Assembly: GCA_022478985.1 (NCBI GenBank) | Contig: JAKSZP010012264.1 | Span: 1-64,000 of the forward strand | Direction of reading: 5' to 3' | Origin: Massospora cicadina | Taxonomy: Eukaryota; Entomophthoromycota; Entomophthoromycetes; Entomophthorales; Entomophthoraceae | DNA: 64,000 nucleotides | Part shown: one piece after another, positions 45,125 to 56,099 of the stretch | Position numbering within the stretch: the stretch's first letter is position 1 | How the letters are laid out: every line of letters begins with the position of its first letter | Program-made: the position numbers and the translations under genes | The notes under the pieces: model-generated | The model's input: only the letters and a program-made list of their open reading frames with translations | Database searches by the model: none | Told to the model about the DNA's origin: nothing

Positions 45125-46334
45125 AGCTTACTACTGTAGTGCTCCCCTCCCAAATCCTCTCCTTGGCTCCTCTGATGGTAGCCTTTGCTGACCTTGTCCC
45201 TGACGCCCCACTCCTCCCTTGCATCCTTGCTGCCCAGACCTGTTGCCCCAAAGGGTTAGAGCTTTACACTGACCTAGAGTCCTCGAGTAAGAAGAGAGCC
45301 CCATACACCCTGCATGAGGGAACCATCTGGTTCCACGATTAGGTTTGGGTCCCCCCATCTCTACACAACTGTGTTATCAAAGAACACCATGTCCCCCAGA
45401 CCGTTGGGCACCCCAGCATCAAGAAGTGCGCTGATCTCATAAAGAGAACTTACAATTGGCCAGGGTCCTCAAAGAACATCCCCGCCTGGATCTCCCGCTG
45501 TGTCACCTGTGACAGAGCAAAATTGGACTGATCTGGAAAAAAGGGGTTGCTACACCCCCTGCAGCAGGCAGAAGGCCCATGGACCTCAGTCTCAGTAGAT
45601 TTCATTGTGGAGCTACCCCACTCTAATGGCTCAGATGCTATCATGGTAGTCATTGATCGGTTTGCCAAGTTTGCCCTCTTCATCCCCTGAATCTCCTCTA
45701 TTACTGCGGTGGAGACCACAAATTTATTTGTCAACCATGTCTTTGCCATGTTTGGTCTCCCCAAAGAGATAGTGAGTGACAGGGGACCCCAGTTCACCGC
45801 CCAGTTCTGGGAAGAGTTGCTAACCCTCCTCAGCATCAAGCCCTGCAGATCCACGGCCTACCACCCCCAGTCTGATGGGCAGACTGAGCGGGTGAACCAA
45901 GTACTGGAGCAGTACCTGCGCTGTTATGCGACGGCCTCACAGGACACTTGGGCCAAGGACCTACCCCTCGCACAGTTTGCAAACAACAATTCACTCCACT
46001 CCTTGACCAACCTCTCCCCCTTTGAGGCCACCCTGGGTTACAACCCTTCCTTCCAAGTTGGCCCGCAGCTCTCCTCAACAGTCCCTGCAGCCAAAGACTG
46101 TGTGTGTGCACTCCGCGAGACACACAACCTGGTTTGTGAACATTTGACAAAGTCCATCGAGGATTACAAAAAGTTTGCTGACTGGAAGCACCTACCCGGA
46201 CATGAGATCAAAGTCAGCTCCCTTGTCATGCTGGACACCCGCAATCTTCCCTTAAAAGCCCCCACCTGGAAACTCGCAACCAAATGCTCTGGCCCCTTTG
46301 AGGTGGAGAAGGACTTAGGCAACGGAGCCTATCA
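45125..46334 (+). pseudogene. Integrase of A
   Basis: One frame with stops at 45340-45342, 45529-45531 and about 45690. Zinc site: EHHV...VGHPSIKKCADLI...CVTCDRAK (HHCC). Core: WTSVSVDFIVELPHS (first D), KEIVSDRGPQFTAQF (second D), SDGQTERVNQVLEQYLRCYA (E). All three catalytic residues are present. Downstream are the NNSLHSLTNLSPFEATLGYNP and LRTHNL...KFADWKH-like regions. A frameshift at about 46333 moves into the chromodomain. The enzyme would insert cDNA. Confidence 0.88.
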
Positions 46335-46721
46335 TTGAAGCTTCCCGCTCACTGGAAGCATCATAACATCTTCCACACCTCCCTCCTGACCCCCTTCAAA
46401 GGGGAAAGGCCAACATCACTAGAGCCAATTCTCATTGGGGAATCCCAGAAAGTGGAGGTGGAGGCTATCCTGGCTTCCCGGAGGTCCCACAGATTTGTTC
46501 AATACCTGGTTGCCTGGAAAGGCTACCCCTCATATGAGAACAGCTGGGTGAGTGCATGCGACTGTGCAAATTGCAAGGACCTGATAGAAGAATTCCACAA
46601 CTTCCACCCAGCAGCCCCCCGTCCACCCCAGAAGATTGCAGCCCATCTGGCCATAAAGCTCCCAGAAAGGCACAAGAACTATGTCCTGGTCCATGCCCCA
46701 GGTGGGGGCCTCCTCCCTGTC
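46335..46721 (+). pseudogene. Integrase C-terminus and chromodomain of A
   Basis: Reads KLPAHWKHHNIFHTSLLTPFKGERP, then VEVEAILASRRSHRFVQYLVAWKGYPSYENSWVSACDCANCKDLIEEF. The second part is a chromodomain: an EVExIL strand, YLVxWKGYP with aromatic residues, ENSWV, and a C-terminal helix. In chromoviruses this module directs integration to modified histones in silent chromatin. The frame stays open to 46931, into the 3' LTR. Confidence 0.85.
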
Positions 46722-46735
46722 AAAAAAGGAAAGGG
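46722..46735 (+). other. Polypurine tract of A
   Basis: AAAAAAGGAAAGGG, three bases before the TG of the 3' LTR; primes plus-strand DNA. Confidence 0.8.
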
Positions 46736-46738
46736 TAG

Positions 46739-48354
46739 TGTAAGTCTTGAGGACCAGCCTCTACAACTGGATAGGGAGCAGCATCCCTTTTGGACCAAAA
46801 GGGGGCTAAATGACCAAGTGGACCCCCTGTCACAGTTGAGCAACCTGGTGCACATGGTTGATGAGCGCTGGGTAACTGCCCTTCCACCTAGAGATATCCA
46901 AATCTCTCACCTCCCCCCCTCCCCACCCTGATAAAATTAATAGAGGGGACCTGCCAGGAGATCATGCAGGCCAGAGGCCTTGGGCGGGCCCCTGGGACCC
47001 CCCACTTACCAGGGAAAATTTACCAAAATTTTGAAGAAACTGCCAATGCAAGTATTGGAGCCATCCTGCAGATTCTGGGCTAATGGAGATGGTCCAGACT
47101 GGTCAGGTCTGAGAATCAGATTGGAACTCAATTTAAGTTTTGAACCAGGCCACCAGTGACTCAGACCAGTTGCCCCACCCCTTGGAATGGATCTGAGAAG
47201 CTCAGATCACATAGACAACCAAATTGAGAGTTTAGACTGGGTTGTGGACAACTGAGCACCAAGGCCACAGCCCCCAGGAAAATCTGGGAAATCTGAACCA
47301 CTTGAGCTGCCCAACTCAAATATTCAAGGCCCAGATTGGTACCATTAACCTGGTCTGGCCCCAAAAATTTGGGAAATCAGCAAAAGTTTTTTTTATTTTT
47401 GCCAAGATTTTGAAAACCATCCATCCACTCCCCCATCCGCCAGCCAACCAAACCCCATCGCCAATCCCCAACCACCCAATACTTAAGGCAACTGCTCAGT
47501 CAATGGGCAGTTGTTAGTTCATTCTCTATTCTCCTTGCGCTTTGCACCAAAATAAAGTCAATTACTCTGAACGCCTTGTCACAGACTCCGCCTGTTTGTT
47601 TTTCCTGTTCAAAATTCCACCAATCAATCTGGCAAAGCGCGCCGCCACCCAAATAATTATCCTGATGATTGCCAGATGGGTCATCTAGTTACTCAACCAC
47701 GCCATGCAAGGGTGGATCATATCTATGGTGCACCGCCTCACTCTCAATGATGGAGTTGACTCTCCATCCATTTTTGTGTATCCATTAAATGTGAACCCAT
47801 ATGTTTGCTTTGCCAACAGGCTTTCCGAGAGCGCTCCCCTATCAGAGCAGCCTCAGGGTGCCCCTTCCCCAAGGCCCGCGAGCTCAGCTCCCACACCTGG
47901 CTCATCTGCCATTGATCCCACCCACCTAAGGGCCCCAGAGTACCTCAACCAATGGGAACTTGGCCCCAATGCTCATCTTGGGCCCATTTTCTCTCTGACA
48001 GCACTCCTGTTTGCGCGGTGGGTTTTGTGCCACCCCTCTCTGGCGCACAGACCCACCTACCCATAACCAAAGGATAGCAACCGCGCACCCTGGAGGATTC
48101 ATCATCCTCCCCACCTCTCCCGCCCTTGGGGGTTGCCCCCACAAGACTTGCGGTTGCCCCCATTGCAACCATCTGGTTTGCCTTGGGGGCCTTCAGTACA
48201 TTTATAAACATTTACTTTCCTCACATCTCTACTAGATCCCCCCTTCTTCTAGTCGCATGGACTGCTGTGCCCTTGGCATTCTGGTCCCTCCACTGGGTGC
48301 TCACACACCCTGACTGGGAGCCCAGTCTAATTCTTATCAGCCGTTTCTATGACA
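46739..48354 (+). repeat. 3' LTR of element A
   Basis: TGTAAG...TATGACA. Partner of 40501-42113. Frame 47704-48066 and the following frame 48126-48413 carry the hydrophobic text shared with three LTR relics. Differences between the two LTRs include several CG/TG or CG/CA pairs. Confidence 0.92.
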
Positions 48355-48359
48355 AATAT

Positions 48360-48973
48360 GCTCCAATGACACAAGGGTTGTTGGAACCCGCAGTTCCAAA
48401 CTTTTGTGTATAGTCAAGGTCAGGGCCAACTTAATTTTTTCATCAGTTTGGATGACAAAACGTTCACAGGAAATCAGTGTTGAGGATAGCCCTAACCTGC
48501 ACTTCATTTATGACAACCTCCACTTTAGTTAGAGTTCCACCCAAGTTGGGAGAAAAAGCGAGGACCTCCTTTAGATGGAGAGTAAAGGCAAGTCTTTTGG
48601 AAGTTTCAGGGTATCTCGCTTGGATTGACTGCAGGGTATGAACACAATGGGTAGATCAAATAAATGTGGCAATAAGCTGGTCAGCGTCACTGGCAGTGTC
48701 AATAATTTCAAAATTCCTCAACACTTTCTGAAGATGTTTTGATGGGGAATCTTAGCCAAATCGCTCTCTTCAGGTTCAATTGGTAGGGTTTCTCCACTTC
48801 ATCTGGGGCTCCTAAAACATAATGACCCATATCTTTGCCACCCCTATCAGATTCATTATCAGAAGGGTTATCAATGAGTGTTAGGGAGCCCATAGGGAAT
48901 GAGGTAGGTTCAGGGCTCTCCTTATGGCATGATAGTTTCTGGGGTTGCTCCTTCACCTTATCAACTTTTGGAG
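48360..48973 (-). pseudogene. Protease/gag junction region of F
   Basis: Continues F after the A insertion. The minus-strand frame 48708-48956 contains FPMGSLTLIDNPSDNESDRGGKDMGHYVLG, an acidic linker-like stretch. No protease active site is readable. Decay is heavy. Confidence 0.4.
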
Positions 48974-48978
48974 GAGGC

Positions 48979-49868
48979 TGTCAGAAGAGTGTCTATAATC
49001 ACCAGGTCCCAGTGTGGTGGTGCATGGAGCACTGGACCAACGCAAGTGAACTATTTGTCAGTGTTATAATAAAGATAACCCATCAGAGGGAGTTTGAGCT
49101 AAAGCGAGATAGGCTGAGGGTAGTTAGCACTGTACTTATGAATAGTAATCAAGCGAATAGCAAAACTTGGCTGTGCCCCAAAGGGCCGTTCACAACCAAG
49201 TTTGGAACAGGTTTATAGTTCACGAGTGCCCTGGTTTGGAGGGAACCCAGGCGTCCCAACGGTGTACCTGATGCTTTAATAATTGTAAAACAAATGAATT
49301 GGCTAACATGAAGTGGGACTTTCTCAAAGAGGTCCATGTACAGTTACGCCCAATTTAGCATAATAAAATGTTAAACTGACTATGGGTTTTTTGTAAGGAG
49401 GAAGACAAAAACGAGAGAAATTGGTGCTGAAAAAACATATTTAAGCTAAACTGGGGAAATCATCTATTGGAGAAAGTGTTACCAAGCCAAGGTTCACCAA
49501 TAAGTGCACTCTCCCATCCAACAGGGTGGTATACTTTGAAATAATTCAACTTGAGTATTTAATTGTAGTTGAGGCTGACCTGAGCTGGATATTTCATAAC
49601 TGAACAGATTTCAAACCCCATTCACCAATTACTTGAATCAAGTTATTATTGTTTAAGAGGTAACTTTTGTTTTACTGCTAAAGCTGAAACAAGGGGCTTG
49701 GCGTTAAGCTCTTCAACTGGACCAACCTGGCATATCTGGCATATATCCAGCGTTGATCCAAGGTGTGCTTTAGGTCAGGAAGGTCCTGAAACTTGACCCT
49801 TTGGACCTCCTGCCGCACAGCCTTATTCTTGATGTTGGTGTCTATAATCAGGTCATGTAAACATTACA
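48979..49868 (-). repeat. Solo LTR (B/C family) inside F
   Basis: 890 bp. Starts TGTCAGAAGAGTG and ends ACATTACA. Flanks GAGGC (48974-48978) and AAGGC (49869-49873), a 4/5 duplication. Matches the solo LTR at 11891 and the LTRs of B along its length. The minus-strand frame 49149-49337 (MDLFEKV...SGTPLGRLGSLQT) aligns with B (MNLCADLL...SGAPLGLPGPLQT). Confidence 0.8.
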
Positions 49869-49873
49869 AAGGC

Positions 49874-51068
49874 GATGAAATTGTCATGGCTTGATATTTG
49901 ACCTTCAAATTAGGGGGTTCATGCTGCCTCATGGAGATAGGTTTCAGACTAGAGTTAGCTGGATGAAATTTCAGGGGAGATAGCGTCATGGAAGTGGATG
50001 CATTAATTACACTAGCTTTGGGTTGATCAGTGGCAGTGTGCTTTTATGACACAGGTGGTTTAACTTTTGTAGCCTGGTCATTTAACCTATTGTTAATGGG
50101 AGTGATTGGCACCTAAGAAAGGGGTTTAGGATTAGGATCAGGCTTTGAAACCACTTGGGAAGGACGCTCTGGAAAAAAAGATGGGAAAGGCAAAGAGATG
50201 ACTGCTTTCATCAACTGTGTTTTTTGAGCTGAATACAAAGGGGAGCAATGCCCCATTATGTCCATTAATGTCTGACTATCTTTATGAAAAAAGAAGCATT
50301 TTGTGATGGCAACTCCACAGATTCAGTTTTTCAGAGGGAAACAGCCATAGTAGAGGCTAAATTGGTTGGAGTAGATGTAAGCCTCAGAAATCCTTACATA
50401 TGGTCAAGTTCAAAGATATCAGCCATTGCTGGCAAGGTCTCCTTGATATCTCATACATTTTTAAAAAGCACTTTATGGAAGAGAGATGCACCTTCAAGGA
50501 GGGATGGGACTCCAAGCCAGCTAAAACAGCAGTAATAGCCTCATCGAGTGGGAGCATTTTGGCATGCAACTGAGGTTGAGCTTTACTAGAAAAGTGTTCA
50601 ATAAAAGAGGTGATTGATTCTCCCTCTTGCAGGCTAAGGCACACAAGGCCTTTTTTGCCATTGTAAGCTCTGTGGGGAGCAAAATTTATTAATAAGCGTT
50701 TGTTTAACCCCCGCCCAGGTGCTAAGGTTGGTTATATGAGGAACCATTGTCTCTTGAGCCATACAAATCAAGCATGAAGGATATACTTGGTTTTTTGATG
50801 TTCAGTCACTTCTTACATCACTGATTCTTAAACTAACAAAAAGTAGGCAAAACTGCCCTCACCAGGTTTGAACTTGTCTCTGAGTGGAGGTTTAAGAATA
50901 ATAGGGGAAGCCCCATAAGGGTCTTAATAAAAGCGTTGCTCAAGCCTTTTGAGATGAGACAAAGCACAGGCTAGTTGTTGCTCTAAAGCAGCTAGCCTTG
51001 ATTATGACACAGTTGTCATTTTTTAACAGGAGATTTGTGTGTACAGGGCCCTTTTAGTGAGCACCATT
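49874..51068 (-). pseudogene. Gag relic of F
   Basis: The minus-strand frame 50384-50644 reads LSLQEGESITSFIEHFSSKAQPQLHAKMLPLDEAITAVLAGLESHPSLKVHLSS. The E-S-h..F...F pattern and the following helices resemble the retrotransposon gag (capsid) domain. The region at 50630-50960 aligns with element J at 240-560. The N-terminal side toward 51068 is stop-rich. No zinc knuckle was seen. Confidence 0.6.
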
Positions 51069-51774
51069 TTTTAGATTTTAGAATTTCATTGAGCTCGCTG
51101 GTGCATTGTTTGCCTAAAGTCCAACAATTATGGGATTAACACCACTTATTTTACAAAAAATAATCAAGCAATAATACTATAAAAAAGGCTGGATTGTATC
51201 TTTTTTATTTGTTGTGGTGAGGGGATAATAAGTGAACCCTCTCAATATCTAGCAGCTTAGCATTTAACTATATCAAGGGATAAAGGGAAATTAATGTGAA
51301 GCTCAGATTGCTTAGTAATGTTTAAATTAGGAAATATAAGGATTTGACATATCAAATTGCTGGAGACTTGCCTCGTGTTGATAGAACAACTAATGTATAG
51401 TTGATTGCAGGTAGGATATGTTCATGAAGCAATGATTTTATACACTTTACCCAATCGTTGGGTGCGAAAATATTTTCACTTTGTGGGACCTCTTCCAACC
51501 CTACAAAAGGGGCCAGTCTCTGTCATGTTGGTTTTACTAAATTGCTGTAAGAAGGGGAGGGACCTCAGAATGGCTTTCTCAGATTTGGCCGACAATTTGG
51601 TGAAATCTAACTTCCCAAACTTGTGGTTTTTGCCCAAGTATTAAAAGAAGTGTTACTCAATTCAAGGTGTTCTACTAGGAATTAACCAGGGTCTTTTGGC
51701 CGATTTTACTTTCATTTTCATCCAAAACACTTTTTTAAAATCTTGGACTTGCAATTGTCTGACAAGGCATCATG
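51069..51774 (-). repeat. 5' LTR of element F
   Basis: Partner of 36521-37213; the low end has lost its TG. High end reads TCTGACA. Confidence 0.8.
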
Positions 51775-52550
51775 AAGGGTGCCAATACCAAGATGATCCA
51801 AGGAGAGGAGATAAAAAATCATATAAACAATCAGATATAATAAAAAGGTGAGGATTTGGTTAGACGCCAAGAGGAGTCCATCACTAATTGCAGCTCAGAG
51901 TCTTGACTCTTTGGTGTTTCAAACTAGAGGGTTTAGGATCCACCAGTGGCAGAATAAAATTCATATATAATTTAGAAAAGATAATGTGACCTATTATATT
52001 AGAGACCTCCTAAAGGAGGTTGGAAAAAAGGTTCAACTAAAGATTTATCTGATAAAAGTTGAATGAGTTTATTTAAACAAGTCAACCAATAAAGAAGATT
52101 GGTATCAACAAAACTACTATAATGGAATTGGGGAGGGGGGACAGTTTTCCAATTGGTAAGGCACTGCTCACAATCCAACCAAAAATCTTAACTTACCATC
52201 AATCATGTGCTATAGTTCAAGTATGCTTTTACTTGAGTTATTATTGAATTCAAATTCTTTCAGATTGAGAAATATTGTAAATTAAATGGAACTTAAAGCC
52301 CCTTATACCACAAAATGCAATGACCTATCATACTTGGCTAGATAGCTGGTGCATTTCAGCACCATTGTTGTACCGCTCATCCACCTATCACATGAACCCA
52401 AGATCCAACCTGGGCATATTTTGCCATTACCCAGCATTAGTATAGGGTGTGCTTCAGGTCAGGCAGGTCAACTAAAAAGGTACCCCACCTTTACTCCACT
52501 TAGCCTTGTTGCTAAAATCCATTCCTACAATTATGTCATTAACTAAAACA

Positions 52551-52890
52551 TTACCTGTAGCCTTTTTAGTTGCCAACTCTCCTCTAGAGGCTTCAGCCAA
52601 GGAAAAGTTCTTGTATGTGGGAGACAGCTTCATGGAGGCGATGACTTATTTGACCTTGGGCCCTGATGAATCAGGGAAACGCTTGTGGAATGCATCAATT
52701 AGGCCTTGCAGATGGTGTCACATCTAATGAAATTTTACCTAGGGTAGACTATTCTTCCAAGGCTAAGCATCTGAAGCCAATGGAAGTAAGATCAGGACCC
52801 TTGAGAAATACTAGTGATCTCTCTAAGGTCATTTACCATAAATCTGTTCTTTCTTGGCAAGTCATGCATGAAGCTAATGTTTAAAAACAG
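52551..52890 (-). pseudogene. Chromodomain end of pol of element H
   Basis: On the minus strand the block cctaattgatgcattccacaagcgtttccc, then tgaagctgtctcccacatacaagaacttttc, matches 18510-18610 of C and 58890-58985 of B, the region between the chromodomain and the 3' LTR. It directly precedes LTR H. The rest of H is missing: similarity ends at about 52890. Confidence 0.6.
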
Positions 52891-53905
52891 CTGAATTAGG
52901 AGAAAAATTAGCTTAAAAATTGAGAAAATCACCAGATATGAGGTAACTTAATTTAGTCAAGTTCTGAAATTTTGGTCTCGTTGAAATACAAAAACTTTTC
53001 ATCTCAGATAAGTTTACAATAATAAATTCAATTTATCACAAAATTCACCCTTTATATTGGTATTAAAACTGAGAGATGTTTTTGCTTTTCTTAGATATTT
53101 GTTAATGTAAATAGAGTTTTGAGTAAATTATGCCTGTATATCCCCGCTTTAAAATGAAATTTTAATTATAAAACTGTGGTTAAAACCATATTGTGATGAT
53201 TGGCCTTTGTTTGAGGTTCTGGTCTGACCTTACTTTGGGAGCAAAAATGGCACCTACGCTGCAGCCTATTCTGCCAAGTCCACCGCTTCCTATTTTGCCA
53301 ATATCCACTATATTCTTTGCCCAAACTTACTCAGCTCTTATAGACTCCTTCTCTTGATGATCTGGGTTAGTTTGGTGTATGTTTTAACTCAGAAATTAAT
53401 TTATAACATAATGAAGAAAAATTAAGCACATCGCTTTTTGTTTCTTGCCCACTTTGCCCTCTTCTGAAAGCTTTTACCTTTTGCTCTACCCTCAGAAACT
53501 GCTAGCGCTCCATTTTCCTTGACATTATCTGATAAAAGCCTAGATATATTTATGATTTTCTTCTCCTGTTGGGTTGCTAGAGTTAGCACAAACCTCTCAG
53601 AGTTGCTCCTTTTAAAACATCTCATTTGGTCAATATTGTTATCTCCTTTCTAGCTTTGATTATTATCTTCATAAAAGGGTGCACTGAAGGCATTGTGCAG
53701 CTCCCCCTATTTAAGAAACTCAAACAGTGTGCAGCACCTGCCACTACTCACTTTGCCTATATATATCTCTTGATAATAAAAATCTAAAACGGAGATCTTT
53801 ACCAAGCTGTCCAACTTAGGGCTCATCATAAGTCCCAAGGTAAGGACTTAGCTGACGTCCTCCTCTTCCAAATGTTTCAACATGAGATCTCTATGGGAGC
53901 TCACC
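52891..53905. other. Unassigned; left flank of element B
   Basis: AT-rich to about 53200, then more mixed with tataataaaaat-like text near 53770. The insert of B at 53906 and the gag-like frame after 59920 suggest this may be the LTR or leader of relic L, but no repeat partner was found. The last five bases TCACC form the duplication of B. Confidence 0.35.
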
Positions 53906-54793
53906 TGTCATGGCTTAATGACATGATTGAGGGAATCAACTATAAGTATAAAGATGGTCTTCAGGAGGCCAAAAAGCTAAGTTGGAAGGCCTTTTTGACC
54001 TTAAACGTACCCTGGATCAACGCTGGGTTTAGGTGATATATTCCCAGGTTCATCCTATGGATGTGCGTGATTCTCAGTCCTGTGTATCAGCAGGGAGTTA
54101 AAATGCACCAGTTTTTCACAAATAATGACAGTTTGCTTTAGTTGCTTGTTGAAAAGGGTTCAAAAGCTGTTTATTTTTTGATATTGCTAAATCAGGTCAG
54201 CTTTGCCTGCAATTAATAACTTGAGCTTGCTTGATCTCAAGCTATAGTACCCTGGATGAAGGTAGGGTGCGCCTATTGGGTTGCTTAGGCTTAGAACCAT
54301 TTCCCCCAATTGATGATTCGCCCCACATTGTTTAATTATGTTTCTATGAGACCAACATTCCTTGTTGGTCAACTTCCTAATAAGAATTACATCAATCTTT
54401 GTTTTTTAATATGGTTCCTTGGATGAACCTGTGCACAGACCTCCTTAGAGAGGTCTTTAACAACGATGGTCATTTTATTTTAACAAAAATATCTACCAGA
54501 TCTGGTGCACCGCTGGGCCGCTCTGGTCCCCTCTAGACTGAGGCATCCAAGCACTCCAGCACATATCTTCGCTTGTATATATACTCTCCTTTGGGGTCCA
54601 ACCAAGGGTTGTTGTTTATTTGTTACCAAATACTATACCCGCGTTGTACACCCTTGACCTTGGTTACTTTGGCTCTGGCATTCTCTGCAGTGCTCTGTTT
54701 ACTATCATAATAACAACTGGTTCCCTAGTGGCGTGGATGTGCATCTCACATAACCTCTCTGGGAATGGGAGAGTTACAGACACTCTTCTTACA
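53906..54793 (+). repeat. 5' LTR of element B
   Basis: Shared with 59036-59919: gttccttggatgaacctgtgc, atctaccagatctggtgcacc, gaatggga. Frame 54620-54865 ends ...IITTGSLVAWMCISHNLSGNG plus RVTDTLLTS at the LTR end. Confidence 0.88.
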
Positions 54794-54866
54794 TCAGTTG
54801 ACCAACCCTTTTATTTTACATGCGCAAGAATTATCCACTTGGGGCTTTTTCAAAGTGTAAATTAGG

Positions 54867-55070
54867 GTGCACCAGCCGTTTTTCATGGCCACTATGGGGC
54901 TCGCCACCGCTTTCTCATTTGGCCAATGGTTATTGCATCATGGCGTTATGCTTGCTACATCCAACTGGGAAGTGTCCAACCTTCTTTCTCATACCTGGTG
55001 TATTCAGACGCTTTGTGTTCTGGGTGTCGTGTTTTCTCAACTTCCACCCAAATTAGTGAAAACAATTTAA
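54867..55070 (+). pseudogene. Short hydrophobic frame after the 5' LTR of B
   Basis: 67 codons from ATG (codon 1 at 54867): MHQPFFMATMGLATAFSFGQ, then a second hydrophobic stretch around CIQTLCVLGVVFSQL. It lies where gag would start. A comparable hydrophobic frame follows the LTR of C (5248-5517), with similar DNA around gtgcac and ttggc-aatg. Function unknown; could be a gag remnant or a leader peptide. Confidence 0.35.
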
Positions 55071-55513
55071 TTTAAAACATTTTTCTCAGCACCATGTTTG
55101 GATTCTGCAGGCAGGATAATTGACAAAGAACCTGGTTGTGATGCCTTGTATGACGATTCACAAACTGCCACCAAAATGGGTATGGGGTAACCACGCCCCA
55201 AAACGCTTTTCATAATGCTGATACTTTAAATAAAATGAGCCAAATATAATCCCTTGTGGCTCTAACTTGGAACCCATTTCAGTATACCAGATCACTCTAG
55301 AAAACCCTCGCTTGACCTCTACCATTATCCACAGAACACAGGCATTGTTAAAGAAGTTACTTTTTCAACATACAAATGTTTATGCAATTGCTGAAGATAT
55401 GGTGGAATATGTGACCTCAGTAGTAAGAGTGGCAACTACACCTCTCCATTCTAGGATGCGGAAAGATACCCTGGAGGCATGCTTATGCCTGAAAAAGATT
55501 TTATGGTGAAGCT

Positions 55514-55831
55514 TTGGCGTTGTCTGTTATGAACAAAGACCATAATGGATATTTTTTATTGACTGCTACCCTTTCATCCCCTTTAGGGAAAATCATCACA
55601 ACTATTTTAGTGGATACAAGAGCCTCTGAGAATTTTATTGACCAAGACCTAGCTGACTACCTTGAGATGAGTTACTTGCCAGGTGGTATGGTCAGAGGAG
55701 GGGCTTTCCAAGGTATTCCCAAACTTAAAGTTCTAGAGTTATTGTTTAATCAAGTTGGCAAATATCATAAGGCTGACAACTTCCAAGCAATCAAAAACCT
55801 CTTGTACCCTGTTATTTTGGGAGTAAAGTAG
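55514..55831 (+). pseudogene. Protease relic of B
   Basis: Open over 105 codons: LSSPLGKIITTILVDTRASENFIDQDLADYLEMSYLPGG, later AIKNLLYPVILGVK. The active site hDTGA reads VDTRA, so the aspartate remains but the glycine is arginine. It leads into RT about 300 bp further on. Confidence 0.7.
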
Positions 55832-56099
55832 TGGCAAAAGATTAAAATTAGAACAAACTTGGCAGAAAAACCTTGTCCTTAACTTTGAAGAATGGTCATG
55901 TATTAGTTGTTCCTTAGTCTGAAGTGAACTCTCAGGGCGATCTGTCCCAATGGCCCAATATTTACATCCTCAGTCTTACTTTGTTGCTGAAGCCCCCTTT
56001 TAGAGACCCTTACCTTTTTGTTTGTAGGGGCTGAAATCTTCGTTTGATGCAGCCTCAGCCAATGTAATACCAGCTCATTCAGAGTTTAATTGGAATTTC

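Larger units (their letters stand above)
40501..48354 (+). mobile_element. Ty3/Gypsy chromovirus A (best preserved)
   Basis: 7854 bp. LTRs of 1613 and 1616 bp differ only at scattered sites. Target duplication AGTAT (40496-40500) / AATAT (48355-48359). Polypurine tract at 46722-46735. Order: gag-like, protease, RT, RNase H, integrase, chromodomain. The plus strand is markedly C-rich and less AT-rich than the surroundings. Pol is spread over three frames with several in-frame TAG/TGA, so it is inactive though recent. It lies inside element F. Confidence 0.92.
36521..51774 (-). mobile_element. Ty3/Gypsy element F, hosting A and a solo LTR
   Basis: LTRs at 36521-37213 and 51069-51774 match over about 700 bp (ggtgcattgtttgcctaaa, aatattatagg-like blocks, gctgtaagaaggggagggacctcagaatggctt, ending gttgtctgaca / attgtctgaca). 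The minus-strand interior holds gag (49874-51068), a region upstream of RT, RT, RNase H and integrase. A polypurine-like GAAGGGGTAA precedes the 3' LTR. Element A lies at 40501-48354 and a solo LTR at 48979-49868. Without these it is about 6.5 kb. Flanks AGAGC and AGGCA do not give a clean duplication. Confidence 0.8.
36426..52550 (-). repeat. B/C-family LTR (H) split by element F
   Basis: Left piece 36426-36520 matches the low end of B/C LTRs (tacaagagtgtttgtaactct against tgtaaggagagtgtttataactct). Right piece 51775-52550 matches the rest (ttcaagtatgcttttacttgag, ccaacctgggcatattttgcc, gcattagtatagggtgtgcttcaggtcagg). Between them lies all of element F. Immediately right of 52550 comes a polypurine-type run (minus strand AAAAAGGCTACAGG-taa) and a chromodomain relic, so this was the 3' LTR of a minus-strand element H. 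Confidence 0.65.
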
